64,000 nucleotides of DNA from Inia geoffrensis (taxonomy: Eukaryota > Chordata > Mammalia > Artiodactyla > Iniidae), in the NCBI GenBank assembly GCA_036417435.1, contig CM070905.1, forward strand, positions 64,497,092 through 64,561,091, given 5' to 3'. Below, piece by piece: positions 24,115 to 35,626 of the stretch. Within the stretch, counting starts at the first letter, position 1, and the number at the start of each line of letters is the position of its first letter. A model generated the notes under the pieces. It was not told the DNA's origin. It ran no database searches and was given only the letters and a program-made list of their open reading frames with translations. The position numbers were made by a program, and so were the translations under genes.

Positions 24115-24318
24115 GGGCTTCCCTGGTGGCACAGTGGTTGAGAGTCCGCCTGCCGATGCAGGGGACAAGGGTTCGTGCCCCGGTCTGGGAAGATCCCACA
24201 TGCCGCGGAGCGGCTGGGCCCGTGAGCCATGGCCACTGAGCCTGCACGTCCGGAGCCTGTGCTCCGCAACGGGAGAGGCCACAACAGTGAGCGGCCCGTG
24301 TACCGAAAAAAAAAAAAA
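24115..24318 (+). mobile_element. CHR SINE, short type, nested in L1 3' UTR
   Basis: A complete short CHR SINE 32 bases after the ORF2 stop. The 14-bp TSD AAGAACCTAGGGGT at 24101-24114 and 24319-24332 is perfect, and L1 3' UTR sequence continues after it. This fixes the order: the L1 came first, the SINE later. Frames at 24079-24425 on both strands are SINE translations. Confidence 0.97.
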
Positions 24319-24654
24319 AAGAACCTAGGGGTAAGATAAGAATAAAAACACAGACCCACTAGAGAATGGACTTGAGGATATGGGGAGATGGAAGGGTAAG
24401 CTGTGACAAAGCGAGAGAGAGGCACATGGACATATATACACTACCAAATGTAAGGTAGATATCTAGTGGGAAGCAGCCGCGTAGCACAGGGAGATCAGCT
24501 CGGTGCTTTGTGACCACCTAGATGGGTGGGATAGGGAGGGTGGGAGGGAGGGAGACACAAGAGGGAAGAGATATGGGAACATATGTATATATATAACTGA
24601 TTCATTTTGTTGTAAAGCAGAAACTAACACACCATTGTAAAGCAATTATGCTCC

Positions 24655-24660
24655 AATAAA
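24655..24660 (+). terminator. L1 polyadenylation signal
   Basis: AATAAA sits 19 bases before the 3' TSD, in the context CTCCAATAAAGATG, the expected position for the L1 3' end. Confidence 0.8.
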
Positions 24661-24679
24661 GATGTTAAAAAAAATTTTT

Positions 24680-24692
24680 AAATGTAGAGAAA
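24680..24692 (+). repeat. 3' target-site duplication of full-length L1
   Basis: An exact copy of AAATGTAGAGAAA from 17291-17303. Confidence 0.95.
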
Positions 24693-25409
24693 AAAACTAT
24701 TATAAGTGATTTCATTAAAAACAAAACAAATATATCATGTTTAACTCATCACCAGTTAAAATGATTATATCTCAAAATTACTGATATCTTACTATTGATT
24801 TTTTTCTCCATATTGGAGCTATATGTGATAAATATGGTGTGGTAAATAGTATGTGAGAATACAGAACTTCTCTTTTTAAAGTGTTGTCTGCAATAAATAA
24901 GTTAAAATACTCTGTGCCTGAAGGTAATACTGATTTCATAATTTGCTTATATTAAATTTAGCCCAAGAGGGTAATCTAAGAAATTCAACTACTCAATAAA
25001 GTTTGCTTCCTCATTTGAATAATTCATGTTTATATCTAGTTGCAGTATCTGGCAGCTTCCCACTCTCCTGTCCTCATGCTAATCATTATGCAAAGGTATT
25101 TACCTTAAAAACTTTTTATCTCATTAGGCTGCAAAAGATAAAGTCTACATTTACAAAGGAGAGTTTTGCTAGCAGCATAGAGTTGGTGTTTTTTAAAAAA
25201 GCAGAGTTTTCAATATAAGACAACTTAAGGTTACTCAAAAGTCATTATAAAAGTCAATATAAATGTTAAAACATTACCATATCTATTACCTAATCCTAAA
25301 AATAATCATTTTATTCAATAAACAGTAACCTTGGTATGTCAAATTATTTTTTAAAAGTTCAACTTCCATACTGTAATAAAGATTCCAATTTGAAAAATAT
25401 TGGTTCAAA
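24693..25409. other. Unassigned AT-rich sequence
   Basis: Nothing recognisable as a gene or named repeat. Confidence 0.4.
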
Positions 25410-26225
25410 ACTAAACCCCTCCTTTTCTGCCCTGTTTCTTCTAATCTACTTTGTCTCCAGTGTTCCCCACTTCCCTAAATGCAACCACAAAACATCCATG
25501 TGTTCACAGCTAGGAACCACCTGGATTCCCTTCACTTTCCCACAGTCCACCAGCAAATGTTATCAGTTATCCAAAACAGACATAAACCCTCATCTATGCT
25601 CACATTATTTTAAAAATAGCTTCACAATATACTTCTGGCTTTTGTTCTTGATCCTCTGCAGTCTGCTTTCCACATAGCAGCAGGAATGATTCTTTGAAAT
25701 GTTTCTTGAATCCTGTATGCATCTGACTAAAAACCCTCAAAGGTTTTTCTTTTTTTTAATTGCATTTGGAAAAAAAATTTTTACAAAGAATTGTCATGGC
25801 CCTGTCATTACAGATATCTGCAGTCTTGTTGACCTCTTCCTTACTCCTGTTAAGCCCATTTCCTCTTAGGCGTCCTAACATTTGCACATGTGGTTTTCTC
25901 TGTCAGGAATGCCCTTCCTTCTTTTCTCTTCATGGCATGTTCTGCTCATTGGTCATAGCTCAGCTGAAACTTCTTCTCAGAAAGACTTTCCCTTTCAGTT
26001 CTATCTAAAATGGGTTCTGTGTATCCCACCCTCCTCAAGCCCATATGTTGCACTTCCAGATCCAGTTGTTTAAGTCACCAACCTGTCACCATCTATATTT
26101 CTTTGATTTGGTTGCTAACTGCTTATGGTTTATTAGCCTTTCTCCCCACCCTAAATATAACCTCCTGGAGTGAAGAAACCATATCTCCAGTAGTTCACCA
26201 AAGTAACTCCAATGTTTAGCAAATT
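25410..26225 (+). mobile_element. L2 LINE 3' part, sense
   Basis: L2 blocks appear in order: GCAGTCTGCTTTCCACATAG, AGCAGGAATGATTCTTTG, TTGCACATGTGGTTTTCTCT, GTCAGGAATGCCCTTCC and AACCTCCTGGAGTGAAGAA. It is decayed. The small frames at 25336-26219 are incidental. Confidence 0.8.
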
Positions 26226-27479
26226 TAAATTAATGACTAACTGGTAAAGATGTGGGTAAAATGTTAAAACTCTCATAGTTTTTGATAATTTTCATGTTTA
26301 TAAAAATAAAAACAAAGAGATCTTAAGCATTTTCAAGTTAAAGAAAGATAGTGTTCATATGGGTAAAGAATCCTAAGACCAAGCAGAACACATCTCAGTA
26401 TGTGTTTTGATGACTACACATTCCCTGATGACTATTGGGGATATTTTTATTGGAATCTTCCCAAGGCACTGGAAGTTAACAGAGAATTCAAGTGAAGTTT
26501 TGTTTTGTTTTGTTTTTTTACGTACTACATATCTTTGTCTATTTAACTACAGAAGAAATTCTTCATGGACCCGTGTTCTGGAGAACAGCAATTTCAAGAT
26601 CAAATAATATCCAGTCATAACTGGCAGGTTATTCATAAATTGTGATGGATTTTTGCTGATAATGTTGAGCACCCCTTGTAACTTGCACTCATTGGTGATA
26701 CAGCTGGCAAGAGTTAGAGAACTATCTCAGGCTCTGGAGCAGAGGTTTTCCTCAGTGTGAAGCTAATTAAGCCACACATGGACCCTAACTCCTGAACTTG
26801 CCCTCATTAGCATCATACTATACCCAATGAAGCCAACTAGCTCGACAGACTGAAGGCCAAAATACTTCTACTGACATTCCACCTCTCATTTTCAGTCAGA
26901 GAGGAATCAGCTTTTAATATTTACCAAAAAGCCTGGTGATAAATTCTACAACTTAATTTAAAAGATATTTCAAATGGGATGTCAAGGTAACAGTTCAAAA
27001 ACCTTTAGACTTTGTAGGTAAGGTCTGTTTATTGTTCTCTGAATTATGCCATTTTCCCAAATAATCTGTGTTTCAGATTTGGTAAACTTATGATGGAAGC
27101 ACAGAAGGCTTCGCTTAGCATATTTTCCTAGAAAGTGAATAATCACAAACTTTTGTGTATATATGTACATATGTATGTTGTTTGTATGTATGCATATAAA
27201 ACAGCAATTACAGAACATTGTTAATGTATATTTTCCCCAAACTCTGAATGCCATCATATTCACCAAGGCAACAAGCTGAAAGAGTATCATATTGATTTCT
27301 TTCAGTAAATGGACATTCTACTTTGAGTTTTGAGTGTTCTGAAACCTGCATTGTTCATTCCACTTGCACTCTTTCTGTTCGGTATTTTGTGTTCTAGTGA
27401 AAAATTTTAATCTTTGATAATTGGCAAAAGTAGTATAAGTGATAGTACTGAACCTATCACAAAGAAAAACAATGGAAGA
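26226..27479. other. Unassigned AT-rich sequence
   Basis: No gene or named repeat is recognised in about 1.25 kb. A (GTTTT)n-like run occurs near 26498-26519. Confidence 0.4.
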
Positions 27480-27810
27480 ATGTATCAGGCTGATGTTAAG
27501 TTTTTCAATAGATCAAGGAACTAATACAAGAAATAAGAGATCACAGATATGAAGAACAAACTAGTGGTTACCAGTGGGGAGAGGGAAGACGAAGGGGCAA
27601 AATAGGGGTAGAGGACTAGGAAGTACAAACTATTAGGTATAAAATAAGCTACAAAGATATATTGTACAACACAGAGAATGTAGCAAATATTTTATAATAA
27701 CTATAAATGGAATATAACCTTTAAAAATTGTGAATCACTATATTGTATACCTATAACTTATATAATACTGTGTATCAACTATACTTCAATTGAAATATAT
27801 ATATAAAAAA
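27480..27810 (+). mobile_element. L1 3' end, sense
   Basis: L1 3' UTR blocks CTAGTGGTTACCAGTGGGGA, TACAAACTATTAGGTATAAA, ATATATTGTACAACACAGAG and CTATACTTCAATTGAAATA, ending in an A-rich tail. It abuts a second L1 3' end. Confidence 0.85.
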
Positions 27811-27814
27811 GAAG

Positions 27815-28580
27815 ACCACAAATAACAAATGCTGGTGAGGATGTGGAAGAAAGGAACCTTAACATCGTTGGTTGGAATGTAAAATTGGTGCAGCCCCTAT
27901 GGAAAACAGTATAAAGCTTCCTCTAAAAACTAAAAACAGAACTTCCATATGATGCATCAATTTCACTCCTTAGTATATATCCAAAGAAAATGAAAACACT
28001 AACTTAAAAAGATACATGCACCCCAATGTTCATAGTAGCATTAGTCACAATAACTAAGATATGGAAGCAACCTAAGTGTCCATCAACAGATGAATCAATA
28101 AAGAAGATGTGGTATATATATATATATATATATAATGGAATATTACTCAGCCATATAAAAGAGTGAAATTCTACCATTTGCAATGAGGGTGGACCTAGAG
28201 AGTGTTATGCTTAGTGAAATAAGTCAGACAGAGAAAGACAAATACTTGTTATCACTTATATATGGAATCTAAAGTTAAAACGAATGTATATGACAAATTT
28301 GAAACAAACTTACAGATACAGAGAACACACCAGTGACTACCAGTGGGGAGAAGGAAGGGGGGAAGAGCAAGATAAGGGTATGGGATTAAGAGATACAAAC
28401 TACTATGTATAAAATAGAAAAGCAGCAAAGATATATTGTATAGCCTAGGAAAATATAGCCATTATTTTGTAATAACTTTAAATGGTGTATAATCTATATA
28501 ACTAGTGAATCTTATGTTGTAAATCTGAAACTAATATTATAAATCAACTACACTTCAATAAAAAATAATAAACAATAAAT
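27815..28580 (+). mobile_element. L1 3' end with ORF2 C-terminus relic, sense
   Basis: Begins in the ORF2 C-terminal Cys-rich region (AACAAATGCTGGTGAGGATG) and runs through GAAGCAACCTAAGTGTCCAT, an (AT)n interruption (28112-28135) and the 3' UTR to CACTTCAATAAAAAATAAT. The 3' UTR repeats that of the preceding element, so these are two separate 5'-truncated insertions in tandem. Confidence 0.88.
28112..28135. repeat. (AT)n microsatellite inside L1
   Basis: A TA expansion at the position where the L1 ORF2 normally reads GGTATATATA. Confidence 0.85.
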
Positions 28581-29112
28581 AAGCTACAAGTGGTACTTTC
28601 CAGAAGCTCTGCATACATTGCATTTATTTAGTAGAGAAAATGGTAATTTTCAGCTTTGCCCTTACAAGGTGTTTTTTTTTTTTTAAGGTGACATTATAAA
28701 TATCTGGGGCAGCATAAACATTATAGAAGAAGGGCCCTCTGCTATCTGATTGAGCAGGTAGTGATCCTAATTAACTTATAGTTTTATAAATGAGCAAACT
28801 GCTTTCGACAAGGAGTTTATTCTATCCTAATTTCTTGAATGGTAAATCATAGAAAGATTCAAGTTAATTCAGATTAAGCGTGTTAACAGGATATAGCTTT
28901 TATATTTTGCAGTTCAAGTGCACCTTTTAATACTTTAAATGGATTTTAGGTATGGCCCTTATGAAGATATTTGCTGTAATTCTATTAAAAGACTTTCACT
29001 TATGGATGTTGCTACACTGGTGTATGAAACTTACACAATTAAACTCCAGTGTGGTACTCAAAAAATATATATATATGTATTATATATATATAACATATAA
29101 TATATATATTTA
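28581..29112. other. Unassigned AT-rich sequence ending in TA repeats
   Basis: No gene is seen. TA-rich tracts lie at 29065-29112, partly self-complementary. Confidence 0.45.
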
Positions 29113-30885
29113 TTGATAAGAAAATGAACTTCCTCTTCCCCCTAAAATTGGAAACAAGTCAAGATTATCCAGTCCAATCATTTCTATCCAGCATTGTACT
29201 GGAAGCACAAGCCAGTGTAATAATGCAAAAAATAAATAAATAAATTTATTCAGATTCAAAGGAAAAATGAAAATGTTATTCAGAGGTGACATAATTTTAT
29301 ATATGGAATACTAAGAAATCTTAAAAATCTGCTAGAACTAATAAGTAAATTTAACAAGGTTGAATTATAAAAGGTCAACAAATAAAACTAAGCTGTATTT
29401 CTATATATCATAAAGACAATTTAAAATGAAACTTAAAATCAATAGAATCAAAAACATAAAAAAAAACTAGGGATACATTTAGTAAAAATGTGTAAAACTA
29501 CTGCCCTAACAATGATAAAACATTGCTGAGAGAAACTGATGAAGACCTTAATTAAATGAAGAGATATATCCCTTGTTTATGAAACAGAAGACTCAATATT
29601 ATTAACATAACCATTATCCTCAAACTAATAAGTAGACTCAATGCTGTCCAATAAAATTCCCAGTAGACTTGTTTTTAGATATTGACAAGTTGAATTTTAA
29701 ATTTATATGGCAATGAAGAAGCCCCACAGTAGCAAAAATAATCTTGAAATATAACAAAGTTGGAAGATTTACAATACTTGACTTAAAGACTTAACAATTG
29801 ACCACATCAATCAAGACAGTATAATGCTGACACAGGACAAAGATTTTAGTAGAAAAGAAGTAACCACATGCCTACATGGTCTTTTCAACATACACAGAAG
29901 TAGCTTAATGGGGAAAGAAAAATCTTTTCAATAAATATCAACAAAACTATATAAACTGGAGAAAGATAAACCTGGGCCCATAGCTCATACCCTGTACAAA
30001 AATTAGTTCAATATGGACTATAGTCCTCAATATAAAGCAAAAGCTATAGAACTCCTTTAAAAGTACTTAGAAGAATATTTTCATGACCTGGAGGTAAGCA
30101 AGGACTTCTTAGAAGCAAGAAAGCAATAACAATAAAAGGAAATATTGATAAATTAGACTTTGAGAAATGCAACAGTTCCTCTTCAAAAGACACCATTAAA
30201 AACAAAATTGGTAAGCAACAGGCTAGGAAGAAAATCTGTAACACATACATCTGACAAAGGATTTGTATCCAGAATATATAAAGAAATTTTATAACTCAAT
30301 AATAAAAAGGCAAACAACTTAATTTAAAATGAGTAAAAGATATGAGCAGACACTTCACAAAAGAGTATGTACAAATGGCCAATGAACTCATTAAAAAAAT
30401 GTTCAACCTCATTAGAGATCAAGGAAATGTTTTAAAAAAACAAACCTCTAATAAAGTACCACTACACACCCACCAGAATGGATAAAGTTATAGACTAACA
30501 GCACCACCATATTTTAGAGAAAATGTAGAACTTTCATGCATTGTTGATAGGGGTGTAAAATGATACAAACACTTTAGAAAATGATTTGGAAACTACTTAT
30601 AAAGTTAAACATACATTTAACCTATGATCCAGCAATTCAGTTCTTGATTATTTCCCAAGGTAAATGAAAATATATGTCCATGAAACAACTTGTACAAGAA
30701 TGTTCATGTAGGGTTATTTATAATAGTAAAAAGATAGAAGCAATCCAAATATCTACCAACAATGAATAATATATTCATATCACAGAACACAACTAAGCTA
30801 TAAAGAGGAATAAACTACTAATATAAGAAACAACATGAATGAATCTCAAAAAAATTATACTTAGTGAAAGGAGTTAAATCTTTCA
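29113..30885 (+). mobile_element. Old L1 ORF2, sense, heavily decayed
   Basis: ORF2 segments occur in order: AGCATTGTACTGGAAGCACA (reverse-transcriptase region), GCTGTATTTCTATATATC, ATCAAGACAGTATAATGC, CTGACAAAGGATTTGTATCC, GGGTTATTTATAATAGTAAA, CAACATGAATGAATCTC and ACTTAGTGAAAGGAGTT. Divergence is far higher than in the 17.3-24.7 kb copy, so this is a much older subfamily. No frame survives. Confidence 0.85.
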
Positions 30886-30889
30886 ACTT

Positions 30890-31036
30890 AAAATCCATCA
30901 GAAGCTTCCAGTCACCTATGGGATAAAGTGAAAACTGCCTTTCATAACAGGCAAAGGCCTCCGTTACCAGGTTCCAGCTTTATCTATCTCCACTTCTCTT
31001 AGCACTCCTGAGGTTTCAGCAATACTATATATATTT
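30890..31036 (+). mobile_element. L2 fragment, sense (left part)
   Basis: CATCAGAAGCTTCCAGTCAC and CAGGTTCCAGCTTTATCT match the L2 region seen again at 33542 onward. It is split by a MER1-like element. Confidence 0.65.
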
Positions 31037-31246
31037 CAGGAGTTTGTAAACCCTTCTGTAAAGATAGTAAATATTTTAGACATTTCAGGCTGTATAATCT
31101 CTATCACAAATACTCAACTCTGCCACTAAAGTGCACAAGGTGCCATTGACAATAAGTAAAAGATAATGTGTGTTTCAATAAAACTTCATTTACAAAAACA
31201 GGCAACTGTCTGCATTTGGCCAACAACCCATAGTTTGTGACTCTTG
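31037..31246. mobile_element. MER1-like hAT-Charlie DNA transposon, nested in L2
   Basis: It starts CAGGAGTTTGTAAACCC and ends AGTTTGTGACTCTTG, decayed inverted termini. Internal AGATAGTAAATATTTTAGAC, AATACTCAACTCTGCC, CAATAAAACTTCATTTAC and AAAAACAGGCAACTG are characteristic of this non-autonomous family. Confidence 0.85.
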
Positions 31247-31284
31247 TTATAGTACTAACTGATCCCTTGACATAACACCAAGCT
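31247..31284 (+). mobile_element. L2 fragment, sense (right part)
   Basis: AACTGATCCCTTGACATAAC continues the L2 interrupted at 31036. The paralogous copy near 33684 has the same joint without the insertion. Confidence 0.6.
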
Positions 31285-31500
31285 ATACTCTAAAGAGTGC
31301 CTGCTATATGATTCCATGTTAGAATAGACAAAACTAATCCACAGTAAATAACACCAAGACAATCGTTGCTTATGGGGGTTGTTCAAGGGACTGTCTGGGA
31401 AAGGGCACAGAGGAATCTTCTTGGATGGTGGAAACTTTATGTCTGATAGGCATGTGGGTACATGGGTTTTAACATTTTTCAAAGCTCAGTAAAAAAAAAA
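31285..31500 (+). mobile_element. Old L1 3' end, sense
   Basis: CTATATGATTCCATGTTAGA, AGACAAAACTAATCCACAG, GGGACTGTCTGGGAAAGGG, TACATGGGTTTTAACAT and a terminal A-run (31490-31506) match L1M-type 3' UTRs. Confidence 0.8.
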
Positions 31501-31506
31501 AAAAAA

Positions 31507-31920
31507 TCAAAACTGAAAACTATCACATATAAAAATTGATGCAGATACTAATATCTAGTGTTTATAATTAGTGTTCTATGTATTATGTAACTACAGTCTG
31601 TCATAAGGATTTTAATTAAATTCCCTTTAAAAGAACTCAAGAATTCTCCTCAGATTTATATAGTAATAAAAATGTTACACGGCAATGAAAACTTATTTTG
31701 AACAAATTTCAATACTAAGAATATTACGTTACACAATATAATTTTGTCCGTGTTGTGTAAGCCAAGCAGATTTCCATGACGGTACATCATTATACAGCAT
31801 TTCCGGGGAGATGCAACTTTTCACTACTAGAAATGAGGAATTAAATGGAAAAGCTGAATGAAAGTAAATAGAGTAAGACTGCCATCAGATTTAAATATAT
31901 CTTTTAAATGCTCTACATAT
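31507..31920. other. Unassigned AT-rich sequence
   Basis: Nothing recognised. Confidence 0.4.
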
Positions 31921-31966
31921 ATGTATATGAATATGTATGTATGTGTGTGTGTGTGTGTGTGTGTAT
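31921..31966. repeat. (TATG)n/(TG)n microsatellite
   Basis: ATGTATATGAATATGTATGT passing into an uninterrupted (TG) run. Confidence 0.9.
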
Positions 31967-31984
31967 GGAAATATAGTGTGTTCC

Positions 31985-32240
31985 TTAATGGCTTAAGCTT
32001 TGAGGCTTGCGTTTCAGTGGGGCTCCACCACTTACAAGCTGCGTGACTGTGGGTAAGTCATTTAATCTTTTGGTTTCTGAGTTCCTCTTCTATAAAATGT
32101 AATAATAATAATATCTAATGAAGAGAGTTTTGTGAGGAATCTATGAGACAATATAAGGAAAAATTGTTCTAAAGTATTTAGAGCAATACTTTAGACATAT
32201 TGTGGGCTCAATAAAAGTTAGCTGTATTGTTATTATTTTA
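31985..32240 (+). mobile_element. MIR SINE, sense, near full length
   Basis: CCACCACTTACAAGCTGCGT, GACTGTGGGTAAGTCATTTA, CTCTTCTATAAAATGTAATA, TTGTGAGGAATCTATGAGAC and GGGCTCAATAAAAGTTAGCT follow the MIR order from core to tail. Confidence 0.9.
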
Positions 32241-32324
32241 TCAAATATGTCCATAAAGATACGGATATTGATACAGGAGTGAATATGAATATAGATATAA
32301 AAAAGCACTAAACATTTTAACAAT

Positions 32325-32440
32325 GGTTTTCCCTGGGCAGTGGGATTATGCACAATTGTATAAATACTTTATGCTTTCTACATTTCTTCAATAAAGATTT
32401 CTGTAATCAAAAAGAATTTAAATCCATAAAAAAAATTTTT
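32325..32440 (+). mobile_element. Possible old L1 3' terminus, sense
   Basis: CCCTGGGCAGTGGGATTATG, then TACATTTCTTCAATAAAG and an A/T-rich end, resembles old L1 3' tails. The match is short. Confidence 0.5.
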
Positions 32441-33300
32441 TTAAAGTTATCTCCCAAAATCCCAGGCAAACATTCCAGTGCCCTCCAAGGTAGTCCGGCT
32501 GTCCTTGAGATATGCAGACATCATCCTGAGTGAATTCTGTGCTATAACTGTGAAAATATCTCCTCAATAATTAAAGCATTAGCCAGTTGGCCTTTTCCAT
32601 AAAATCATAACAGAAATGGCTGATCACCACATTATGTAGGAAATTCTGTATCCCATGGCTGGTGATTAATAGAATGGCATATTCCATCGACATTGTCATA
32701 CTAAGCAACAGTGTTCTCTCCATGCAGCCATAGAAGTGGGTACGCTGTTCTGAGCCAATCTAAGGTGATTACCATGGAACAGCACTCATTTTACTAACAG
32801 CAAGGCATATTATCCTTCATGCATGGTGTAGCATCCAAGTTTAATAAGATTCTGAAAGTGAAACTGAGGACATTTGGGAAAAGGACCCTAAATCCTGTGG
32901 AAAGTATTTTGTCACCTCTTGCTTATCGCTTGTGTGTCAAACAGCCATCTCAATTACACTAACGACTCAATTTAATAGAAGGGCAAGTGGATAGACCATA
33001 ATAGAAAGAAGGCAATGTTGGTATTACAGACTTGAAAGTTTGATTAAAGGAGTAGAAAAACCATCTCTCTTGTGCTATAGACATCCTATTGGCTGGGGGT
33101 CAGGGAATAAAATAGAAGACCATTTTATATTAGGAGTATAGATAAGTAAGAAAGTAGCCTTTTAAATTACAGTTTTGGGTGAGGCTGAGTATCAAAGACC
33201 AGGACTGTTGAGTATTCTGGGGATTGTGATAGCCGTGCCACGCTCCAACCCAGCCCACCCTACTATCAGTGTTCTTTCTAAAAGACAAATCCTTACATTT
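32441..33300. other. Unassigned non-coding sequence
   Basis: No gene or named repeat is seen. The last part may be decayed L2. Confidence 0.4.
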
Positions 33301-33314
33301 AAAAAACCCATCAG

Positions 33315-33541
33315 GGCTTCCCTGGTGGCGCAGTGGTTGAGAGTCTGCCTGCCAATGCAGGGGACACAGGTTCACGCCCCGGTCCGGGAAGATCTCACAT
33401 GTCACGGAGCGGCTGGGCCCGTGAGCCATGGCCGCTGAGCCTGCGCGTCCGGAGCCTGTGCTCTGCAACAGGAGAGGCCACAACAGTGAGAGGCCCGCAT
33501 GCCGCAAAAAAAAAAAAAAAAAAAAGAAAGAAAAAAAGAGA
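33315..33541 (+). mobile_element. CHR SINE, short type, nested in L2
   Basis: Complete SINE with a long A-rich tail (33506-33541). The TSD AAAAAACCCATCAG (33301-33314) recurs as AAAAAACCCGTCAG (33542-33555) with one mismatch. L2 sequence homologous to that at 30890 resumes right after it. Frames at 33130-33756 are SINE translations. Confidence 0.95.
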
Positions 33542-33960
33542 AAAAAACCCGTCAGAAGCTCCACCATCACCTACAGAATAATGGGAAACTGCTTTACTTA
33601 GTAGGCAAGGCCTTCCATAAGCAGGCTCCAGCTTCGTCTACTTCTACTCCTATTGGTACTCCTGAGGCTTCGGCAATGGTACTTGCTGATCCCTTAGCAC
33701 AACACCTTGCTTTTGCATACAGCAATGCCTCTGTATATGTCATTGTGCCTACATAAAATGTCCCTTTCTCTGAATTATTCCTACTCATCCTTTAAAATTA
33801 AGGTTTTTTTAATTTTCCAAATTCCAAATAGAGTTGATTACACCTCTTCTGGGCTGCCCATACCTTGTACATGGGTACCACATTAACATAGGGATTATTG
33901 ACACATGCATTTGTTTTCCTAGAGGACTATGTGTTTCAGGACAGCAGGGCAGAGATTGTG
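33542..33960 (+). mobile_element. L2 LINE fragment, sense
   Basis: AGGCAAGGCCTTCCATAAG, CTTCGTCTACTTCTACTCC, CTACTCATCCTTTAAAATTA and GACAGCAGGGCAGAGATTGT follow the L2 3' order. Confidence 0.75.
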
Positions 33961-33964
33961 TCTT

Positions 33965-34190
33965 CTTTAATTGAAGTATAGTTTATTTACAATATTGTGT
34001 TAGTTTTAGGTGTATATCATGGTGATTCAGTAGTTTTGCAGATTATACTCCATTATAAGTTACTACAAGATAATGGGTATAATTCCCTGTGCTATATAGT
34101 ATATCCTTGTTACTTACCTATTTTATATATCTTAGTTTGTATCTGTTAATCCCATATGTCATATTTGACATATTTTCCTCTGTGAGCAGT
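33965..34190 (-). mobile_element. L1 3' UTR, antisense
   Basis: TTAATTGAAGTATAGTTTAT, TGGTGATTCAGTAGTTTTG, AATTCCCTGTGCTATATAG and TATCCTTGTTACTTACCTA are the reverse complement of cetartiodactyl L1 3' ends. Confidence 0.85.
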
Positions 34191-35449
34191 CTGACTAATA
34201 TATCTCAATAGGTTTCCCCACAATCCTTTACCCTACTCATGTACCAACCAATTAGAAAAGCCCAGAGCCTAGTTAAGCTTTCTATCTCTCTTCGGTTAAT
34301 ATCAAGTCCCTAGAATAGAATAGCATTTACTAAAGTGTACTACATGCAACCTCAATTCCACAGGGTGTTAATATTTATTATATGAAAAGAGGATTCTGTG
34401 ATCAAATCAGTAAAGAGTAAAATGTTGTCTCTCACCAGGACTCCTCAGAGCCTTTAATACAGTACAGATTTTAAAAATTTCATATCTTAATATATGTGGA
34501 TATATTATACAAGAATTATTGCATATATGACCATGACCCATTTTTTCTGGGGCACCTCTCAATGTACTAGTGGCCTATGAAATACACCTTGAGAAATTCT
34601 GCTCTCTCACCCAAAAGAAGGATGTAAGGAATGTGAGATATTTCAAGAGTATTATGGCAGGCCATTCTCAGTATGACAAGACAGACAAGGGAATCACCAC
34701 AATTGGTACTGCACCATCTCACCAAAGTAAAATGTACCCCCCAAATAAGGAAGTTGCATATATGTGAATAGTCAGATGTTATTTTTCTTGATCACATTTA
34801 AATTTTTGTCCAAATGAAAAAAAAAATGGAAGCAATTGCAGATAAAGCAAATATCTATATTAGTTAAAACAGAAATAGAAGACTTGGAGTCAGCATTAGG
34901 GAGGTGGAGCATGCACTGTCTCATCTAAAATTCTCAGAATTTCCTGTGGAGTAACTTATTACACTAAGTGTCTTTTGAATTAGAATATAAACAAAAACAA
35001 AGGTACATCCATGGGTTTTTCATGTGGAATGCTAAATAAATCATATTATACAAATGACGTGTAGACTCTCACCTGCGTGTGAGCACAGATATGGAAATAT
35101 GACTCTGAGGGTCAATAATCATGATGGGGGAAGGCAAATCAGCGAGTGGCACCTGTTAAGACAGACTTGAGATCACAGATAAGGTGCTGGGAGCCCAAGA
35201 CATGGGTAGGCAATGGTTAATACACAAAATTTCAGGCCAATAACTGGTCCAACTCTGTCTATGGATAGAGAATGCTCACCTACTCAATAGAGGCTCAGCA
35301 GCAAGACTTTAGTCTGATATAACAGGAACTGGTTAAAATTAAAATAGGCTTCACATCCTAGAAAACTAGAGATTATGTACTGTTGTATAATCAGAGTCTC
35401 TTTGGCACAATTGATTACCGTGTTTGGCTGTTAAATAAAAAGTTAACAG
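34191..35449. other. Unassigned non-coding sequence
   Basis: No gene or named repeat is recognised in about 1.26 kb. Confidence 0.4.
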
Positions 35450-35626
35450 AGTCCTGAATTTACTTCTATTTTCTGCCTCTTCCTAGCTCTGAGATCTTTG
35501 GAAACGTAACTTGTGGGAAACTCACAAGACTATCGAGACAATTAAATGAAGTAATGCACATAAATTAACTAGAACCATCCCTATCACTCAAAAGACGTTT
35601 AGTAAATATTAGCTATTATTATCATT
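35450..35626 (+). mobile_element. MIR SINE fragment, sense
   Basis: TTCTGCCTCTTCCTAGCTCT, ACAATTAAATGAAGTAATGC and TTTAGTAAATATTAGCTATT match the MIR core and tail. The CpG-poor middle is decayed. Confidence 0.8.

Larger units (their letters stand above)
17304..24679 (+). mobile_element. Full-length L1 retrotransposon (non-LTR)
   Basis: A complete LINE-1: 5' UTR (17304-19335), ORF1 relic, 57-bp spacer, ORF2 relic, and 3' UTR with AATAAA at 24655-24660 and an A-rich end. It begins GGCTTCTGGGAAGATGGCAG, typical of laurasiatherian L1 5' ends, and is bounded by a perfect 13-bp TSD. Without the nested SINE and its duplicated TSD it is about 7.16 kb, as expected for a full-length copy. Both ORFs carry stops and frameshifts, so it cannot mobilise itself. 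A CHR SINE in the 3' UTR is younger than the L1. The perfect TSD but several ORF lesions suggest a lineage-specific insertion of moderate age. Confidence 0.97.
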
